Positions 50,773 through 63,594 of a stretch of DNA of 64,000 bases are shown here, one piece after another (the first letter of the stretch is position 1; each line of letters starts with the position of its first letter). The DNA lies in contig NC_063450.1 in the NCBI RefSeq assembly GCF_020379485.1, forward strand, positions 49,008,681 through 49,072,680, given 5' to 3'. The notes under the pieces were generated by a model. It did no database searches. It was not told the DNA's origin and was given only the letters and a program-made list of their open reading frames with translations. This stretch comes from Brassica napus (Eukaryota > Streptophyta > Magnoliopsida > Brassicales > Brassicaceae). A program made the translations under genes and the position numbers.

Positions 50773-51740
50773 CTTACACACATGTGGTACTAAACTACTA
50801 ACCAGATTTAATTATCATTTTATCACAACTATGTTTACATGACCAGTCAGTGTTGCCAAGTTTCATGATGGTTTCTCCGAGGCCACGTGAATCAAAACGA
50901 ATATATTCGTTTCGTTTTAAGTAGTATGGCAACGTGATTTATCACTTTTTGAATAAGACGAAAGGGGAAAAAAAGCAAGTTGACCTTTTTCATTTTCCTT
51001 TTAACTGCTAATGTTTTTAGTTCAGGAAGATGATGTTCCTTCAAGAGGGAAATCAAACGATGAGAAATAGTACAACAGGCGTGGAAAAAAAATAAGTAGA
51101 AGAAATTATAGAACGTAAATGGAGCTAAGAAAAAACACGTTGGTAAGTAATGTTGCTTGAGAAAGTCAATCTATTCACTCTTTGGCAATCTGATATCTCA
51201 TTATAACCAAAACGCAAACGCTTAAGCAATTTTAAATATTTGAACTGAATAGATTTGTGGGTCAGATTCTGATTAAATAAGATCAACTAGTACACTAATC
51301 AACATTAAAAAACATGTGGTAAGTTCTACACCACCATTATTTTAATGTTGTAAAAACACTTCTATTTATAACACTCATTTTAGAATTTTCAACAAAAATA
51401 TTAGTATTTCTTAGATTCTTATATGGTTTTATGATTTTGTTTGTTTGTATTTGTTATTGGTTTATGTGATTTCTTGTTGTAATAAAAAATGCATCAATAA
51501 ATATCTTTTATATATAAAGTATAGTTATTTCTTTCCAGGTGAGGACACGTCGGATGACATGTCATTAAATCGTTCGCTGCGGAGACGACCCTTGTATCCA
51601 CAGACAGAACGCAGCCCTTCTTCTTTTGTCGTTTGGGCTGTTTCTCCTTTATGTGTACGGCCCAATCAACTATAGTCTACGTTAACCCTAATATTTTTTG
51701 TCAAAAAATCGATTCATCCCTTCTCTCCCTTATTCGGCGA
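50773..51740. other. Intergenic region between the GSH1-like gene and the RPA-like pseudogene
   Basis: No gene supported. 51540-51740 is GC-richer and ends in the leader of the RPA-like sequence. Confidence 0.4.
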
Positions 51741-53389
51741 CGATGACTGTGGAACTTCCTCAACGTCCATGAAACGGATCTCTGATTAATCCCATCGATT
51801 GAGACTCCCACTACGAGTTCTTCAATGCGTTGTTTGCATTGGCTGGATCTGTGAGGTCGGGTATGAATAGGTCAGTTTTTTTCTTTTGGAAATCACAATC
51901 TCTTCCTCACTCTTCTACTCGACTCTCTTATATTATACCAAAGTGAAAAGATTCACTGCTTAATGGCTAACTCGAGTTTTTTTCCGGTCTGAAGTCAAGT
52001 GTTCTGCTGCGATTCTGGAAAGCCAGGAATGTCAAGCGCTCATGTGGCTTGATATGCTGATGGTGGACGTTAATGTAAGTATTCTTTCCAGATCCTGACT
52101 TATTATTTTCCGGTGAACCTTATTTATTATTAGCATTGATAGTGGTTTCCTGTGAAACTCATCTTGATAATCATCATTGATTTTGATTTTCTGTTAATTT
52201 GCTCTAATATTTATATTCGGGTGAACTTCTGTAAATCGACCATAAGGGTTGCTCGAGTCGACCTCTTTTGAAGATCTAACCGAGCCGATCTCTCGCCTGA
52301 ATAAGGTTTCCGGTTCCGTAATGTTTGATTTAGCTAACACAAACACTCATCTACCAGGTATTCTGAGCTAATCGAAACAATCTTCTTAATTAGTTGGGCT
52401 TCATTTATTAAAGATTATGATATGGTTATCTATATAACATACTGATACCACTCTCAAACTTTCCGTAGACATCACAGGAGAAATCATTGGTGTGCAAAGT
52501 ACAGTTAGTGATCCTCCGGAAGAAAAGAATGGTGACTATAAAACTGGATAGGTAATTGTCATTAATCTTGATTGTCTATATATACATACGTATGTAGTGC
52601 CCGGTTTTTATTTTTTAATCATTATTAAGGTTATTTGACTCCCAGGTTGTTTCTTTTCACAAAGAGCTTGAAGCCATGTGTGTTGATCCGAAGGTCATTG
52701 CTGCTACTAGCATAAACCCAAAGTTGGTTGGAGGTACCGAAATGTTCCAGATCATATGGTAGTATTTAATGACATAACATTCAAATTTTTATAAATTTCG
52801 TGCATTATGCAGGCCGTTTGTTCCTCAATGCAACGTCGCATGTGTATTTTGATAAGAAGACGTATGCAGGGGAAGTCCGATTCTACCAGTATGTTATTCG
52901 TTTATTAAATGTGTATATGTGCATTGACACTATTAGGCTGCCTAACCATTCTATGGTGCGTAGGTTGGTCGCCAGGGGCACTGGTCTACCATCAGCCGCC
53001 CCACCACTACAAGAAAACATGTGTTTTCCTACTGCAAAATTAGTAGGAAATCAGTCGCTAAATCCATGTTTACGACTAATTAGCGACTAATTTGTGTTGT
53101 CGTAATAGTGCTAGTCGCTAAATATATTAGTCGTAAATCAGTCGGTAATTAACTACTGATTTACGACTGATATATTTGGTCGTACCGTAGTCGCTATTTA
53201 GTCGTTAAATTTAGCGACCGATATACGACTATTGTAGCGACGAATAACTACTAATTAGTGACTGGTTTTGCTACTACTTAGGGACTGTTTTATACTGACT
53301 AATTTTACGACTGCGTATAAAAAAAAGAAAAAAAAAATTAAAATAATATTATTATTAACTTATTAAAAATGTTATTATTATTATTATTT

Positions 53390-54165
53390 TTTGTCCCAAA
53401 CCGGGAATGGTTAGTGGTTAACCGTTTAACACAAAAACTCATAGCTCATCTGTCTTCCGCCTTGTCACTGCCGCTGCTCCGCCGCGTCTTCTTCCTCAGC
53501 CACCGTCGCGTCTTCTTCCTCAGCCGCCGTCGCGTCTTCTTCCTCAGCCGCCGTCGCGTCTTCTTCCTCATCTTGGACGTGCTCGCTGTTGTCATCTCCA
53601 CCAGATCTTCCTCTCCTCCAATCTTCTTCCGCCATCTCGCCGTCGTTGCGTCTTCTTCCCCTCCCTCCTTTGCAGAGATGGAAATCCATTTCCGGTTATG
53701 TCTTCTCTCCGTATCTTCTCGAACTACTCAAGAGTCTGTGGAGGCACCAGCTCTTCTAATCCGGTGAAACTTTTTTCGTAGCCCAGAGCATTATCCGGTG
53801 ACTTTTGGGCTGCACATCCCTCTCTGTTGGGATAGCTATTTTAACAACCTGGTACGGATTCAAAAAAAAACTGTGAAGGAAAGATAAAAGCTAAGGTCAG
53901 ATTTGACTAAGACCAAACTTAATACAGCAACAATTGAGACATTTGACAGAGAAAGGATTAAGAGGAGTTTTACCTTGAAAGCACCCATTTTCGTCTGGAG
54001 GGAGGCAGTGGGATGAGAGAATTGGACAGAGGAGAGTGAAGAAGAAGAAGACTTGGAAACAAAAGAGAAGATGGAGATGATAGATCTGTCGTAGAAGGAA
54101 GAGAGGAGAAAACAAATGAATGTTTTCAATGAATGATTTCTAGCCATTAGATTAACATCAATCAA
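53390..54165. other. Possible captured gene fragments inside the CACTA element
   Basis: GC-richer than the rest of the element. A plus frame at 53369-53767 and minus frames at 53860-54165 are open, but none shows a recognisable domain. The minus frame beginning MGAFKVKLLLILSLSNV resembles a signal or membrane segment and is followed by a plausible splice site. A promoter-exon fragment of a host gene is a reasonable guess only. Confidence 0.3.
53483..53576 (+). repeat. 24-bp tandem repeat inside the CACTA element
   Basis: CGCGTCTTCTTCCTCAGCC occurs about four times with a 24-bp period, giving an 8-residue repeat in either strand's frame (RRVFFLS on plus, EEEDATA on minus). Confidence 0.85.
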
Positions 54166-56992
54166 TGGCTAAGAATATCAATCTTTGTGTTAGAAAATCA
54201 GCCAATGACAAGAGAGGAGAAGAACCAAAAAAAGAACAGTTTTGGCCATTGGATTAACATCAATCAATGGTTAGAAGTTGTTATCCTTGTTTTCAAGGAT
54301 TAGCCAATGATAAATTTTCCTTTTTCCTTTTTTCATTTAATATTTGTTTTTAGCTGTAAAATTGTGATTTGTGATTTGTATAATTTAAATACTTTGGTTT
54401 TTATTCTTCTAGTTTAATTTTATAAAACAGTTAACTTACTTATATACATTTTCAATGAATGATATAAGGTTAATAAAGTTATTAGCTAGATCTTGTAAGT
54501 AGTGTTCAAAGATTATTTTATTTAAAGTCATATGTAAATGGTTTTGAATAGAAAATAGGTTTTTATTGGGTTAGATCTTAGTTAACTTAATTTTTTTGCG
54601 TGTATATAATAATTATTTTAGTTGAAAAGTTATGAATTTTGTGATTTAGTGTTTAGAATTTAGATTAAAGATAAAATATATAGGGTTTGACGGTTAGGTT
54701 TAAGATTTGAAAAGTTTATAAATTTTTAATTTAAACTACAAATTTTATAGAGTTTGTAATATGAAATTAGGGTTTAGAGTTAAAATTGGATTTATAATTT
54801 TATATAATATTATATTTTAAAGTAAAGATTGGATTTATAATTTTATATAATATTATATCTCTGAAGTCTTAGGATTACCAATGAGTTTGAATGAGGATTT
54901 AAGGTTTGAAAGTTATAGAATAAGATTAAAATTATAAAATTTCGGTTTTAGTTTGAAGATTCGGGGTTATAATATAAAAAGATTAGAGTTTTAAACTTTA
55001 TGTATAGATTTTATGATTTTTCAAAATGTTTAGGGTTCAATGTTTTGAGTTGTGGAAATATGGTTTATGATTTTGGGTTTGAAGTTTGTATCTTAAAAGT
55101 TATAGATTAAAATTAAAAAGTTTAGATTTGAGTTTAAGTTTGAGGTTCATTTAAAGTTATAGTGTAAAAAGTTTTAAGTTTAAAAGTTTATATTCAAAAT
55201 ATAGGCTATCAAGCATGTTTAGGGTTTAGGGTATCAGATTTAGGTTTAGGATAACATTTCCGACTGTTTTTCGATTGATTTTGCGACTGATGTATTCAGT
55301 CGTTAATTGGTGACTGAAAAGTGATTGTCACGCCACCCAATAATTTACCGGTTATTTTTTTTTAAGTTTGTGATTTTATGTTTGGAGTTTTGATTAAAAG
55401 TTATGATACAGGGTTTTGAGGGTTAAATTTAAAGTTTGGAATAGTATAGTTGAAACTAATAAAATTTTCTTCTCCATTTATATACAGTTTGTTTAGAAAT
55501 TTTCTAAATTTAAAGTATTAGATATCAAATTTAACATTTGTAAAATATATGTTTAAGATTTGGTGTTCAAATTTTAAGATAGAGTTGTTTGGGTTTAGAT
55601 TTGAGTATAAGGTAAATTATCAACAACAAAAAAATAAGCCTAAGATTAATTTATAGTATTTGGAGTTTAATTTTAAATTTAATGTATATACCATATACGA
55701 GGTTTATATTTTGATTATATCATTTAAAAAGTATTTAAAGTTTAAATTTAATTTAAATGATATGATTGAAAAGATTAGATTTTATAATGTTATATGCAGG
55801 TTTAAATTTGGGGTTTAGGGTATAGATGTTATGATAAGAGTTTAGGGTATAGGTATGGAGTCGCAAAACAGTCGCTACTTTTGCGACTGTTTTGCGACTA
55901 CCTACTGTGATCGACATCTATAGTCGTAAAACAATCGCAAAATTAACGACTGTTTTGCGACTACGTATTATATACCCTATATGGAGTATGTAGTCGCAAA
56001 TCAGTCCTTATTTTACGACTGTTTTGCGACGACAGTTACCGACAACATTAAATGGTCGCGAAACAGTCGCTAATTAACGACTGATTTGCGACTGATTTGT
56101 TTAGTCGCACATTAGCGACTGATTTACGACTAACGTATTTTAGTCACACATCAGTCTCAAAACAGTCGCAATCCGGTCGCAATATTTTACAACTGCACGA
56201 TCAGTCGCAACATGCAGTCGGTAAATTCATATTTTCTTGTAGTGCACCGCTAAGATCAAATGCGAAGGTTGAGACAATGACAATGGCTGAGCTCAACGCT
56301 GCTGTCGTCAATGCTGCATCGCAGGTAACGTGTCTGGCAGTGTTGTTTAAAAAAAATAAAAATGATGGATTTTAGGATGTGACGTTGCATGTGAACCTTA
56401 TTTCCATAATGCAGGAAATTGACTTCCTACGCATTGGGAGGGTTGTTTGCCTTGACACAGATAAGGGTTGGTGTTATGCTGCATGCTCTAAATGCAGTAA
56501 AAAGTTGCAGCGCACTACCTCTGCTTTTGCGTATGGGCGATGCAATAATTTGCATGGTGCTGGAGCCCTTCGGTGAGTAGCGTCTCTACTATCTGGACGG
56601 GTGTAATACACCTGTATTTCAGAAGTATAGTTTTGTTTTTGGTCAATGTATTTAGAAAAGCTTAATTAGTTTTGTTAGATTTAAGAAAAGAATATAAAGT
56701 TATTTATTTATTATTTACGAAAACACGTATTGTTTTCCTTTTGGTTTGAAAGGTGAGAGGTCACTGTGAATAATACATGCAAGAATGTTTTGTTCGCAAG
56801 AATGTTTTGTTTTGTTACATGCAATCAATCATCGCCTCTGCGTCTGTACTAGAATGTAGTTTGTATCAGATCTCTTACAGTAAAAAGTTTTTGTCTGATT
56901 GCAGATGCTCAAAACAGTGGGACAAGATGAACTCGAGGCTTCTTCTCGGTTGCTATCTTTCTTTGTGGATCACCTTAATAATATGTTTGTAG

Positions 56993-57434
56993 TGTTGGAC
57001 ACAAATAATTTGATTCTCTGTTGAAAAGGTTACATTGTTCATCTAACTTGATATTGAAAAAAGTTCTCTGTTATTTGTTCAAAACAACCCCATATACAAC
57101 TTCACTAAATTAAGACTGATTGATTGATCCCTGATTAGTACTAAGATCTGCAACCGTTATGTTAGGTCAAGTGTATGAAATCCAGTTCTAATTGGTTTCC
57201 ACTGTCGACTAATTAGAGAAAAGTCATTGAAAAATATATTAAAATTAAACATGTTATGTGATTTCTTTGATTCAGAAAGGCATTATGGATCGTGAAAGCT
57301 TTCATTCATTAACTTATAAAAATATCCTCTAAACCTAAGCACCGTAATTAAGAGTTTGTCTCAAATAATTTAAAGCATTCAATTTTATTTTTTAGTTTGT
57401 GAATTTCAGATATATCAAATCATTATGCTCTGAA
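56993..57434. other. Gene-free stretch after the RPA-like pseudogene
   Basis: AT-rich flank; no feature seen. Confidence 0.4.
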
Positions 57435-58060
57435 CTAGGCATGGGCATAATATCCGTAACCCGAAATCCGAACCGAATCCGAACCGAAAAACCCGATCCA
57501 TATCCGGTCCGAAATGTAAAAAATATCCGATTGGATCTTTTAAGGTGGTACAGAACATATCCGAACCCGAAGTGTTATTAATCAAACCCGAACGGGTAAC
57601 CCGAAAAAACGAAAAAACCGAAAAATCCAAAAAAATATCCGAAGAAACCGATCCGAATGTCCAAAATAATATACAATATAATTATATGAAACATGAATAT
57701 ATACTTCAAATATTCAATTTCATATTTATTTTGATATGTTATCTAACAAAAGTATTTAAAATTTAAATAACTACCTTAAATACTTAATTATATATAAATA
57801 AATATATATTTCTTATGTTTTACTTTTAAATTTTAGATTTTATTTCGGGTATATCCGAACCGATCCGATATAACCCGAATCCGAATGATATATGATTACT
57901 TTATGGGTTCTATGATGTGATACAAAACTGACCCGAACCCGATGTGTTATATCCGAACCCGACCCGTACTTGAAAATTTACTAGAATGAGACCTATGAGG
58001 TGTTATAAAAGAGAACCGAAATCCAAAAAATCTAACCCGAACGCCAACAGAGTCTGAACA
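57435..58060. repeat. Repeat element rich in CCGAACC / ATCCGAA words
   Basis: Dense degenerate copies of ACCCGAA, CCGAACCGA and ATATCCGAAC occur in two blocks (57455-57650 and 57845-58060) around an AT-rich core. Similar GGTTCGG-rich repeats are common in crucifer genomes and usually belong to non-autonomous DNA elements. Weak TTCGGTT words at 14850-15030 may be a remnant of the same kind. Confidence 0.6.
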
Positions 58061-59686
58061 ATCATACTGAATCCAAATTTACGTTCATTATATTTTTCTA
58101 TATTTATTATGTTTCTGTAATCATTACTATTTTGTTATAATTAATTAAACTTCAATCACAAATTTCAATGGGAGTTTAGCAGCTTATAATTTCTAAACAT
58201 TTTTTTAAGTAAAAGACATAACGAATACATAAAAAAAAAAAGTTAACAACCCCTAAAACTATTGTCCATCAATTTATTCTCACATCTCAACCAGAACGTA
58301 CACAATATTAATAAATTCTCACTTATATAAAAACAATCAATTACAATAAATATGAAATGCACCCCATAGGTTATTATGTAATAATAACTTACAGTACAAC
58401 ATAAAATCTCAGCAAAAACGGATGTAATGTCACCCCAAGGAAAAAGGAAAAAAGAAAACCTAACTAATTATCAAAATAGCAAGACTTCAAAAAAACAAGA
58501 AAAACAAGTACAAAGTTTAACAACTATTTTTTAATTAATAAAAATAATTATAGTTATTTACTCAAACTATTTCAATTAATTTCGAATATTGATCCCGCCC
58601 GTAGGACGGACCGACCATAGTTTTCAATATTTTAGTGTTTTTCATCAATAAACTTGCTAATTCAAACGATTTGAAAAAAAATAGCCATTTCATTACTATT
58701 TTTTTAAATTGAATAGTAGCATGAAAACGTAATACTAATTCTTTAATATTAATAAACTACATATTTGCGTAAATCATGACTATTTTATTATATTTGAAGA
58801 CCAATACACTATCTAATTCGAATAAATAATTAGAATTTTCAAAATGATGAGACTAATTAGTTTTTAAAATATAATTTTTACACTAATTTTATTAAATATA
58901 TTTGATTTTTTTATAGTAAATATATTTTTGTATTCCTATAATTATTCACATGTATATAAATTATAAAATATGATAAATGACATTACATAGTCATTTCAAG
59001 CTAATATATATATATATATTCATAATAAATGATGTAATATATCTATGTTGTATATTATCTAGTTTTTTTTTCTATTCATAACAAACTATTTTTAATTTTT
59101 AAAATATAAATATATTACTATAAAAATGTGCTGTTTTTATTATTTGTTAAAAATGTATTGGTATATTTCGTTATTATTTGTTAAAAATGTGTTTTTTATG
59201 ATTCTAAAAATTAAAATTGGTTTGGATTCAAAATATATTAATAGCTATAGATAGATATATTAAATGTTTATTGAGATATTTTCAATCGGGATGCTCAATA
59301 TAAAATATATTCATTTAGTATTTGTTTTAACTTTTTAGTATTGATTTTTTTATTAAAGTTTAACGTAAGTAAAAAGCTTGAGGAAAGCCGAGCGAGGAAA
59401 GAGGGTATATTCATGGGTAGGGAGTATATTCGTTGTCGAGTAGTTGCTTCCCGGCGTTGAAGGGACTTGGTTGGTCAGGTTTACTGTCAGTACCTTGATA
59501 TTCGATCGAGAGAACACACACGAGAACCAAAACGTCTTTTGGTCATAAAATAATGATGCTCGGGTATGTGTTCAAGTCATATATATAATGCAAATACTCT
59601 ATATTTTAATGGAATTATTGGCATTATGGCTTTAAGGATTCATACATAGGGCATAAAAGTTGTCAGTGGGTGATCGTATCGGAAAA
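58061..59686. other. AT-rich gene-free stretch
   Basis: 58590-58612 (GATCCCGCCCGTAGGACGGAC) is a GC-rich hairpin of the kind found near Helitron 3' ends, but no CTAG follows at the right place. An (AT)n tract is near 59005. No gene. Confidence 0.4.
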
Positions 59687-60361
59687 TCTATACTATTAAA
59701 ACAGGATCTTACTGTCCTTTTTACCTTAACCTGTTATTTCTTTACTAACATTGTATGTTTCATTAAAGGCAATCAAGTAATATTAATAACATATCTATAT
59801 TGGGTCATTTCTTTCGGATCCAGCTCACTGTCCACATCAAATCTCTCTTGAGCCATTTGGGCCGATTAAGAAATCAGTTCCAATTTTCACATTTTTTTTT
59901 CCTTTGGACCATTGAGTCCAAGTTCAAATAATTTTTTTTCAACCATTCTAAATTATTTTTTTCTTTTCTTAATATAATTTAAGCATTCATTAAAAAAATT
60001 GATTTTTTTCATTAAAAAGTATAAATCTTTATTAAAAGTATATAATTTTTTTTATTAAAAATATTAATTTTTTTATTAGAAATATTAATTTTTTTATCAA
60101 AAATATTAATTTTTTTATCAAAAATATTAACCACATAATAAAATTAATTTATCAGAGTTATACCAACTTAATTCATTAAAGAAATAAAGTTTAATTTTTT
60201 AAACATAAATAGTCATTTAAAATGAAACACGATAAAGAAAGATAAAAAGTTTAAGTCTTTTATAAAATAAAGCACAAATATATGAAATATGACATTTACT
60301 AAATATTTGTCAATTGAAAAAAAATAAATAAATAAACTTTAAAGCGCGAGTCAAAATCTAG
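59687..60361 (+). mobile_element. Non-autonomous Helitron, 675 bp
   Basis: Starts TCTATACTATTAAAACAGG, a classical plant Helitron 5' end, and finishes AAAGCGCGAGTCAAAATCTAG. It sits between A (59686) and T (60362). The interior holds many TTTTTATTAAAAATATTAA words and no gene. The 3' hairpin is weak. Confidence 0.82.
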
Positions 60362-60439
60362 TTAATATACTTTAAAAAAACAAATTTATTTATATCAAAC
60401 CAACGAACATTAATCGCGTCTTCTTCAATCTCTGACTCC

Positions 60440-60685
60440 AGAAGTTAACCCTGAAACCCTAATCCATAGAGAGAAGCAAGATGATTCCTGACGGAATATT
60501 GGTGCGTTCGCTAGTTCGGCCTCTTCCAACGGATTGGTTTTGATGGGAGGAACGGGTTATGGCTCCTTTGTTGGTAAAATCTATTATTACAACAGTGGGT
60601 TGAAATCCCTTCTTGTCCTTATGAAAATTCCTCTAGGTTTGGTCTGGTGACGGGCTTGGACTGAGGACAGAGTCGTTTTGAGTTT
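60440..60685. other. GC-richer stretch with possible coding remnant
   Basis: GAAACCCTAATCC and AGAGAGAAGCAAGATG look like a plant leader and start codon at 60481, but the frame is closed within a few dozen codons by frameshifts. Probably the 5' part of the broken gene whose remains appear at 61590-62300. Confidence 0.3.
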
Positions 60686-60967
60686 CAGGGGGTGATTGGT
60701 AGTTGCTGTATGTGCAGTCCACAGTCCTATTTATTTCTACAGTACCAAATTCAGAGCAATCAAGCTTTAAATTTTTTTTTGAAACCACAGCTCTTGAAAT
60801 AACCTACAGCTGTACAAGTGCTCTGCAGAGCCAAATATCTAAAGGAATTTTTTAGTACTTTCCATAAAATTCTACAGGACTAAAATCTAAAGCCACAGCA
60901 AAAAGTCTACAGATTTTTTTCAACAACAAAGATTTTAAAGCTACAGTCATTACCAATCGGACCCTTA
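60686..60967. mobile_element. hAT-like MITE with GGTGATTGGTAGTTGCTGTA ends
   Basis: The left GGGGGTGATTGGTAGTTGCTG faces the right CTACAGTCATTACCAATCGGACCC. CTACAG/CTGTAG words recur throughout. No clear 8-bp duplication. Confidence 0.65.
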
Positions 60968-60987
60968 AAGTAAGGATTGGCATAGAG

Positions 60988-61592
60988 GGGTTGATTCGTA
61001 GAAGCTGTAGCTTTACTTTTTTTATTGTAGGATTATTGCTGTAGATTTTTTTGCTGTAACTGTAGATTTTATTTTTTAAAGTATGATTGGTATAACTTAG
61101 CTGTATATTATATTATATACATGTATAAATTTTTTATTAATAAATACATCATAAGATTTATATAATTTCTAATTCTAATTAATTAATAAAATGATAATTT
61201 AAAATTTTCCATAAAATAGACTAATTTAAAATTTTAATAAAAATAAATTTGACATAATACACAAATACATATATAACCATAAGAATAACAATAAGATAGT
61301 AATTGCCAAATCAAACTTAAAAGCAGAAAAGAAAAAAAAAACAGATGAATGATACGAAGAACTAGGGTTTTAATGTTTACAAATTAATATTGGAATAAAG
61401 CTAATGTAAATATACTTTGAAAGCCCATAAACCTAGACTGTAGATATATTGCTCTCTAGAGCTGTTGTACATCCGTAAATTTAAAGCAGTGATGTAGAAA
61501 CAAAAAAGTTAACAGAGTCTGAATGCTGTCAAATCAGTGATGTAGGTATAGTAATGTTGTGTGCAGCTTCTACATCATTAACCAATCACCAC
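60988..61592. mobile_element. Second, diverged element of the same hAT-like MITE family
   Basis: The left AGGGGTTGATTCGTAGAAGCTG faces the right CAGCTTCTACATCATTAACC followed by AATCACCACC. It contains CTGTAG words like its neighbour at 60686 but is longer and AT-rich inside. Confidence 0.6.
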
Positions 61593-62297
61593 CAAAATCT
61601 CCGACTTGTTAGAACTTTTATATCCATTCGTCTGAGACAGGGATTTGGACTTCCAAGCAGCGACGTTGCCCTTGTCACATCCCTTACCCCAAATAGATTT
61701 TGAGCTTTCTGATGAGTTGTTGGTTATACCTCTCCAAGATCATTAGGATCAAAAGTACAAAAGAGCCTTTTCTACATCCGAAGGTTTGTTATGTACATCA
61801 GAACATTAGGGCAAGAGATATGCGGTGTTTTGAAGGTATGGAGGTTGAAAAACAATGAAGAACTTTGGCAACTTTTTTGTGGGAAATCCACCTTACATTT
61901 ATCTCATAGTCTGATATAGGTTATTATGCACCTTGGCAATGCATCCAGTGGATGGCAATGTTGTCTATATATGGAGTCTGAAAAACCGTTACTTGGTGGC
62001 ATGGAACTTGCGGACACAAAACTCTTAAGAGTGATATGGTAATTGATGATCATCAAGATTGTTTTGTGAACCACTCTATTATTGGGGAGTGTCTTCTTAT
62101 TCTACTTTTGTTTCTTTTCTCCCCAAGAATTTGAAGAATCAAGAATCGTTACTTGCAGACCGCGAAGATACTCGAAACTTAAGGTCAAGTGTATATCACG
62201 AACGGAAACTGAGGAGGATCTTAAGTTGCTGAAACATCAAATTAAAGCATTGTTCACAAACTCGGTCGTCAATTATAACGAATTTGTTAGGAAATAA
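61593..62297 (+). pseudogene. F-box-associated-like gene relic
   Basis: Fragments in several frames look like one former protein: a piece around 61650 (SSDVALVTSLTPNRF in outline), CIQWMAMLSIY-type sequence near 61945, a LVAWNLRTQ piece near 62000, INDHQDCFVNHSI-like sequence near 62045-62085 and QEFEESRIVTCRPRRYSKL at 62112-62170. Stops and frameshifts separate them. The order and style recall F-box associated-domain proteins of crucifers, but I cannot name a family firmly. Confidence 0.35.
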
Positions 62298-63240
62298 CCC
62301 AATAACCAATGGAATAACGTTGGCCAAAATTTTCAGAAATTCAAAAACCAAATATTTACTTACATATTCTAATATCTTGGCATAATAATCATCATGCACT
62401 TAAAGTTTGGTAGATAGATACATATGAGGTGGTATTGGATTTAAACATTTAATTAATTTTGGAAGAATTCAATTGACGACATAAATAATAGATTTGAAGT
62501 ATTTAAAGATTTTAATGCTTTTGTTTAATTCTTTCATTTTAGATTTTAAAGAATACAATTAAATATAAACCAATCCTTTTAAATTTTATTTTGAATCTTT
62601 ATATAAAATGCACTAAGAAGGAACAAAAAATTCACAGATAAAAATAATAAAACCATAATCATTTTAATACTATATAAAGATTAGTGTATTGAGTAAACTA
62701 AAATTTAAAGTACTTTAGTTGAATAATTTCAAACACATAATCCAATAATTTAAAAGAATTGATGAAATACATAATTGAACAATATAGTTTTTTTATGGAC
62801 ACTTCAATTCTTTCAAATTGAGTTGAATTTCTGAATTGCATATTCCCACCTAAAACTCGTCGTATCGTAACCATCTACCAGATTAATTTGTTTTCCTCTT
62901 AAATATTTTACTCACATGTTTTTGGTTTTTACTATCGGTAAGAAGAGTTACTTTGACCATGAATAAAATATATATTGTTTTCCATAATTTCAGACTTCTT
63001 CAAATCCTTGCTAAAACTAGATATATGTCAAATAATTATCTCGTGTCTCTTCAGTGTTTGACGAAAATATAATTGGTGTTTCCAGTAATTTGGAGGATTT
63101 TCTTATGCATATTTTGTAGCCTTGTTTAATCTATAACCGTGGAATCGTCAAAGAAACTGAGACATTAAAACATGTTTAAGATTTGGACATAGAGCACGAA
63201 CTTATGATATTAACACCACTGCTATTAAAAGTTTAAAGCA
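62298..63240. other. AT-rich gene-free stretch, probably old MITE relics
   Basis: TTTGAAAGAATTGA/TCAATTCTTTCAAA-type words occur in both orientations between 62455 and 62830, suggesting a decayed inverted-repeat element. No gene. Confidence 0.4.
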
Positions 63241-63594
63241 ATCAAGGTTAATCACTATCTTACTCATCATAATTATCATTATATGATACAATAAAACGTA
63301 ATCTCAATAGTAATTCAATATAAGATACAAAGAATCACTCTCATCGGCCAAGAGCTTACAATGAAGAAACAGCTCAAAAGCTCAACAAGATGAACACACT
63401 CAGAGATAGTTTCAAGAGAAAATCACAATACACTTTTTTGAATGAATCTACAATTAGTCTTCCGCTTCTTTTTAACGCTCTGTTTCCATCCGTGTAACAA
63501 ACTTCTCCAACTGCCTCGTAATCTTCTGGCACGTGTCCCTCTTTATTCAACTCTAACGACCTTCTTCCGAGCTGACAAGTGTATTACTCCTTTC
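63241..63594 (-). mobile_element. Probable 3' region / LTR of the Ty3/gypsy element
   Basis: Non-coding DNA directly downstream (minus strand) of the polyprotein stop, with CACGTG-containing and AAGAAGCGGAAG purine-rich sequence and many short promoter-like words. An LTR is expected here, but its boundaries cannot be set from one copy. Confidence 0.4.

Larger units (their letters stand above)
53005..56244. mobile_element. Complete non-autonomous CACTA element, 3.24 kb, CAC target duplication
   Basis: Both ends carry CACTACAAGAAAA (53005-53017 and inverted at 56232-56244). CAC flanks it at 53002-53004 and 56245-56247, the 3-bp duplication of the superfamily. Subterminal repeats are of the TAGTCGC/GCGACTA(A/G) type (53040-53310, 55240-55330, 55855-56225), different from those of the element at 1-6331, so the two belong to different families sharing ends. 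No transposase is present. The interior is long AT-rich DNA (54300-55850) plus a GC-richer part at 53390-54150. Confidence 0.93.
51742..56992 (+). pseudogene. RPA1-like (replication protein A 70-kDa subunit) pseudogene split by a CACTA element
   Basis: RPA1 binds single-stranded DNA through OB folds. Recognisable pieces in order: LLRFWKARNV (about 52003), DITGEIIGVQSTVSDPPEEK (about 52468), FHKELEAMCVDPKVIAATSI (about 52650), GRLFLNATSHVYFDKKT (52813-52888), LVARGTGLPSAAP (52964-53004), which continues after the transposon as LRSNAKVETMTMAELN (56248-56324), then EIDFLRIGRVVCLDTDKGWC and CSKKLQRTTSAFAYGRC (56415-56572). Splice sites remain, but the first exon has early stops and a frameshift (about 52040), and a zinc-ligand Cys of the final CxxC is Tyr (YGRC). 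Such RPA-like genes are greatly expanded in Brassicaceae, some with Helitrons. Joining the flanks and dropping one CAC keeps the frame, so the insertion itself was clean. Confidence 0.8.
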
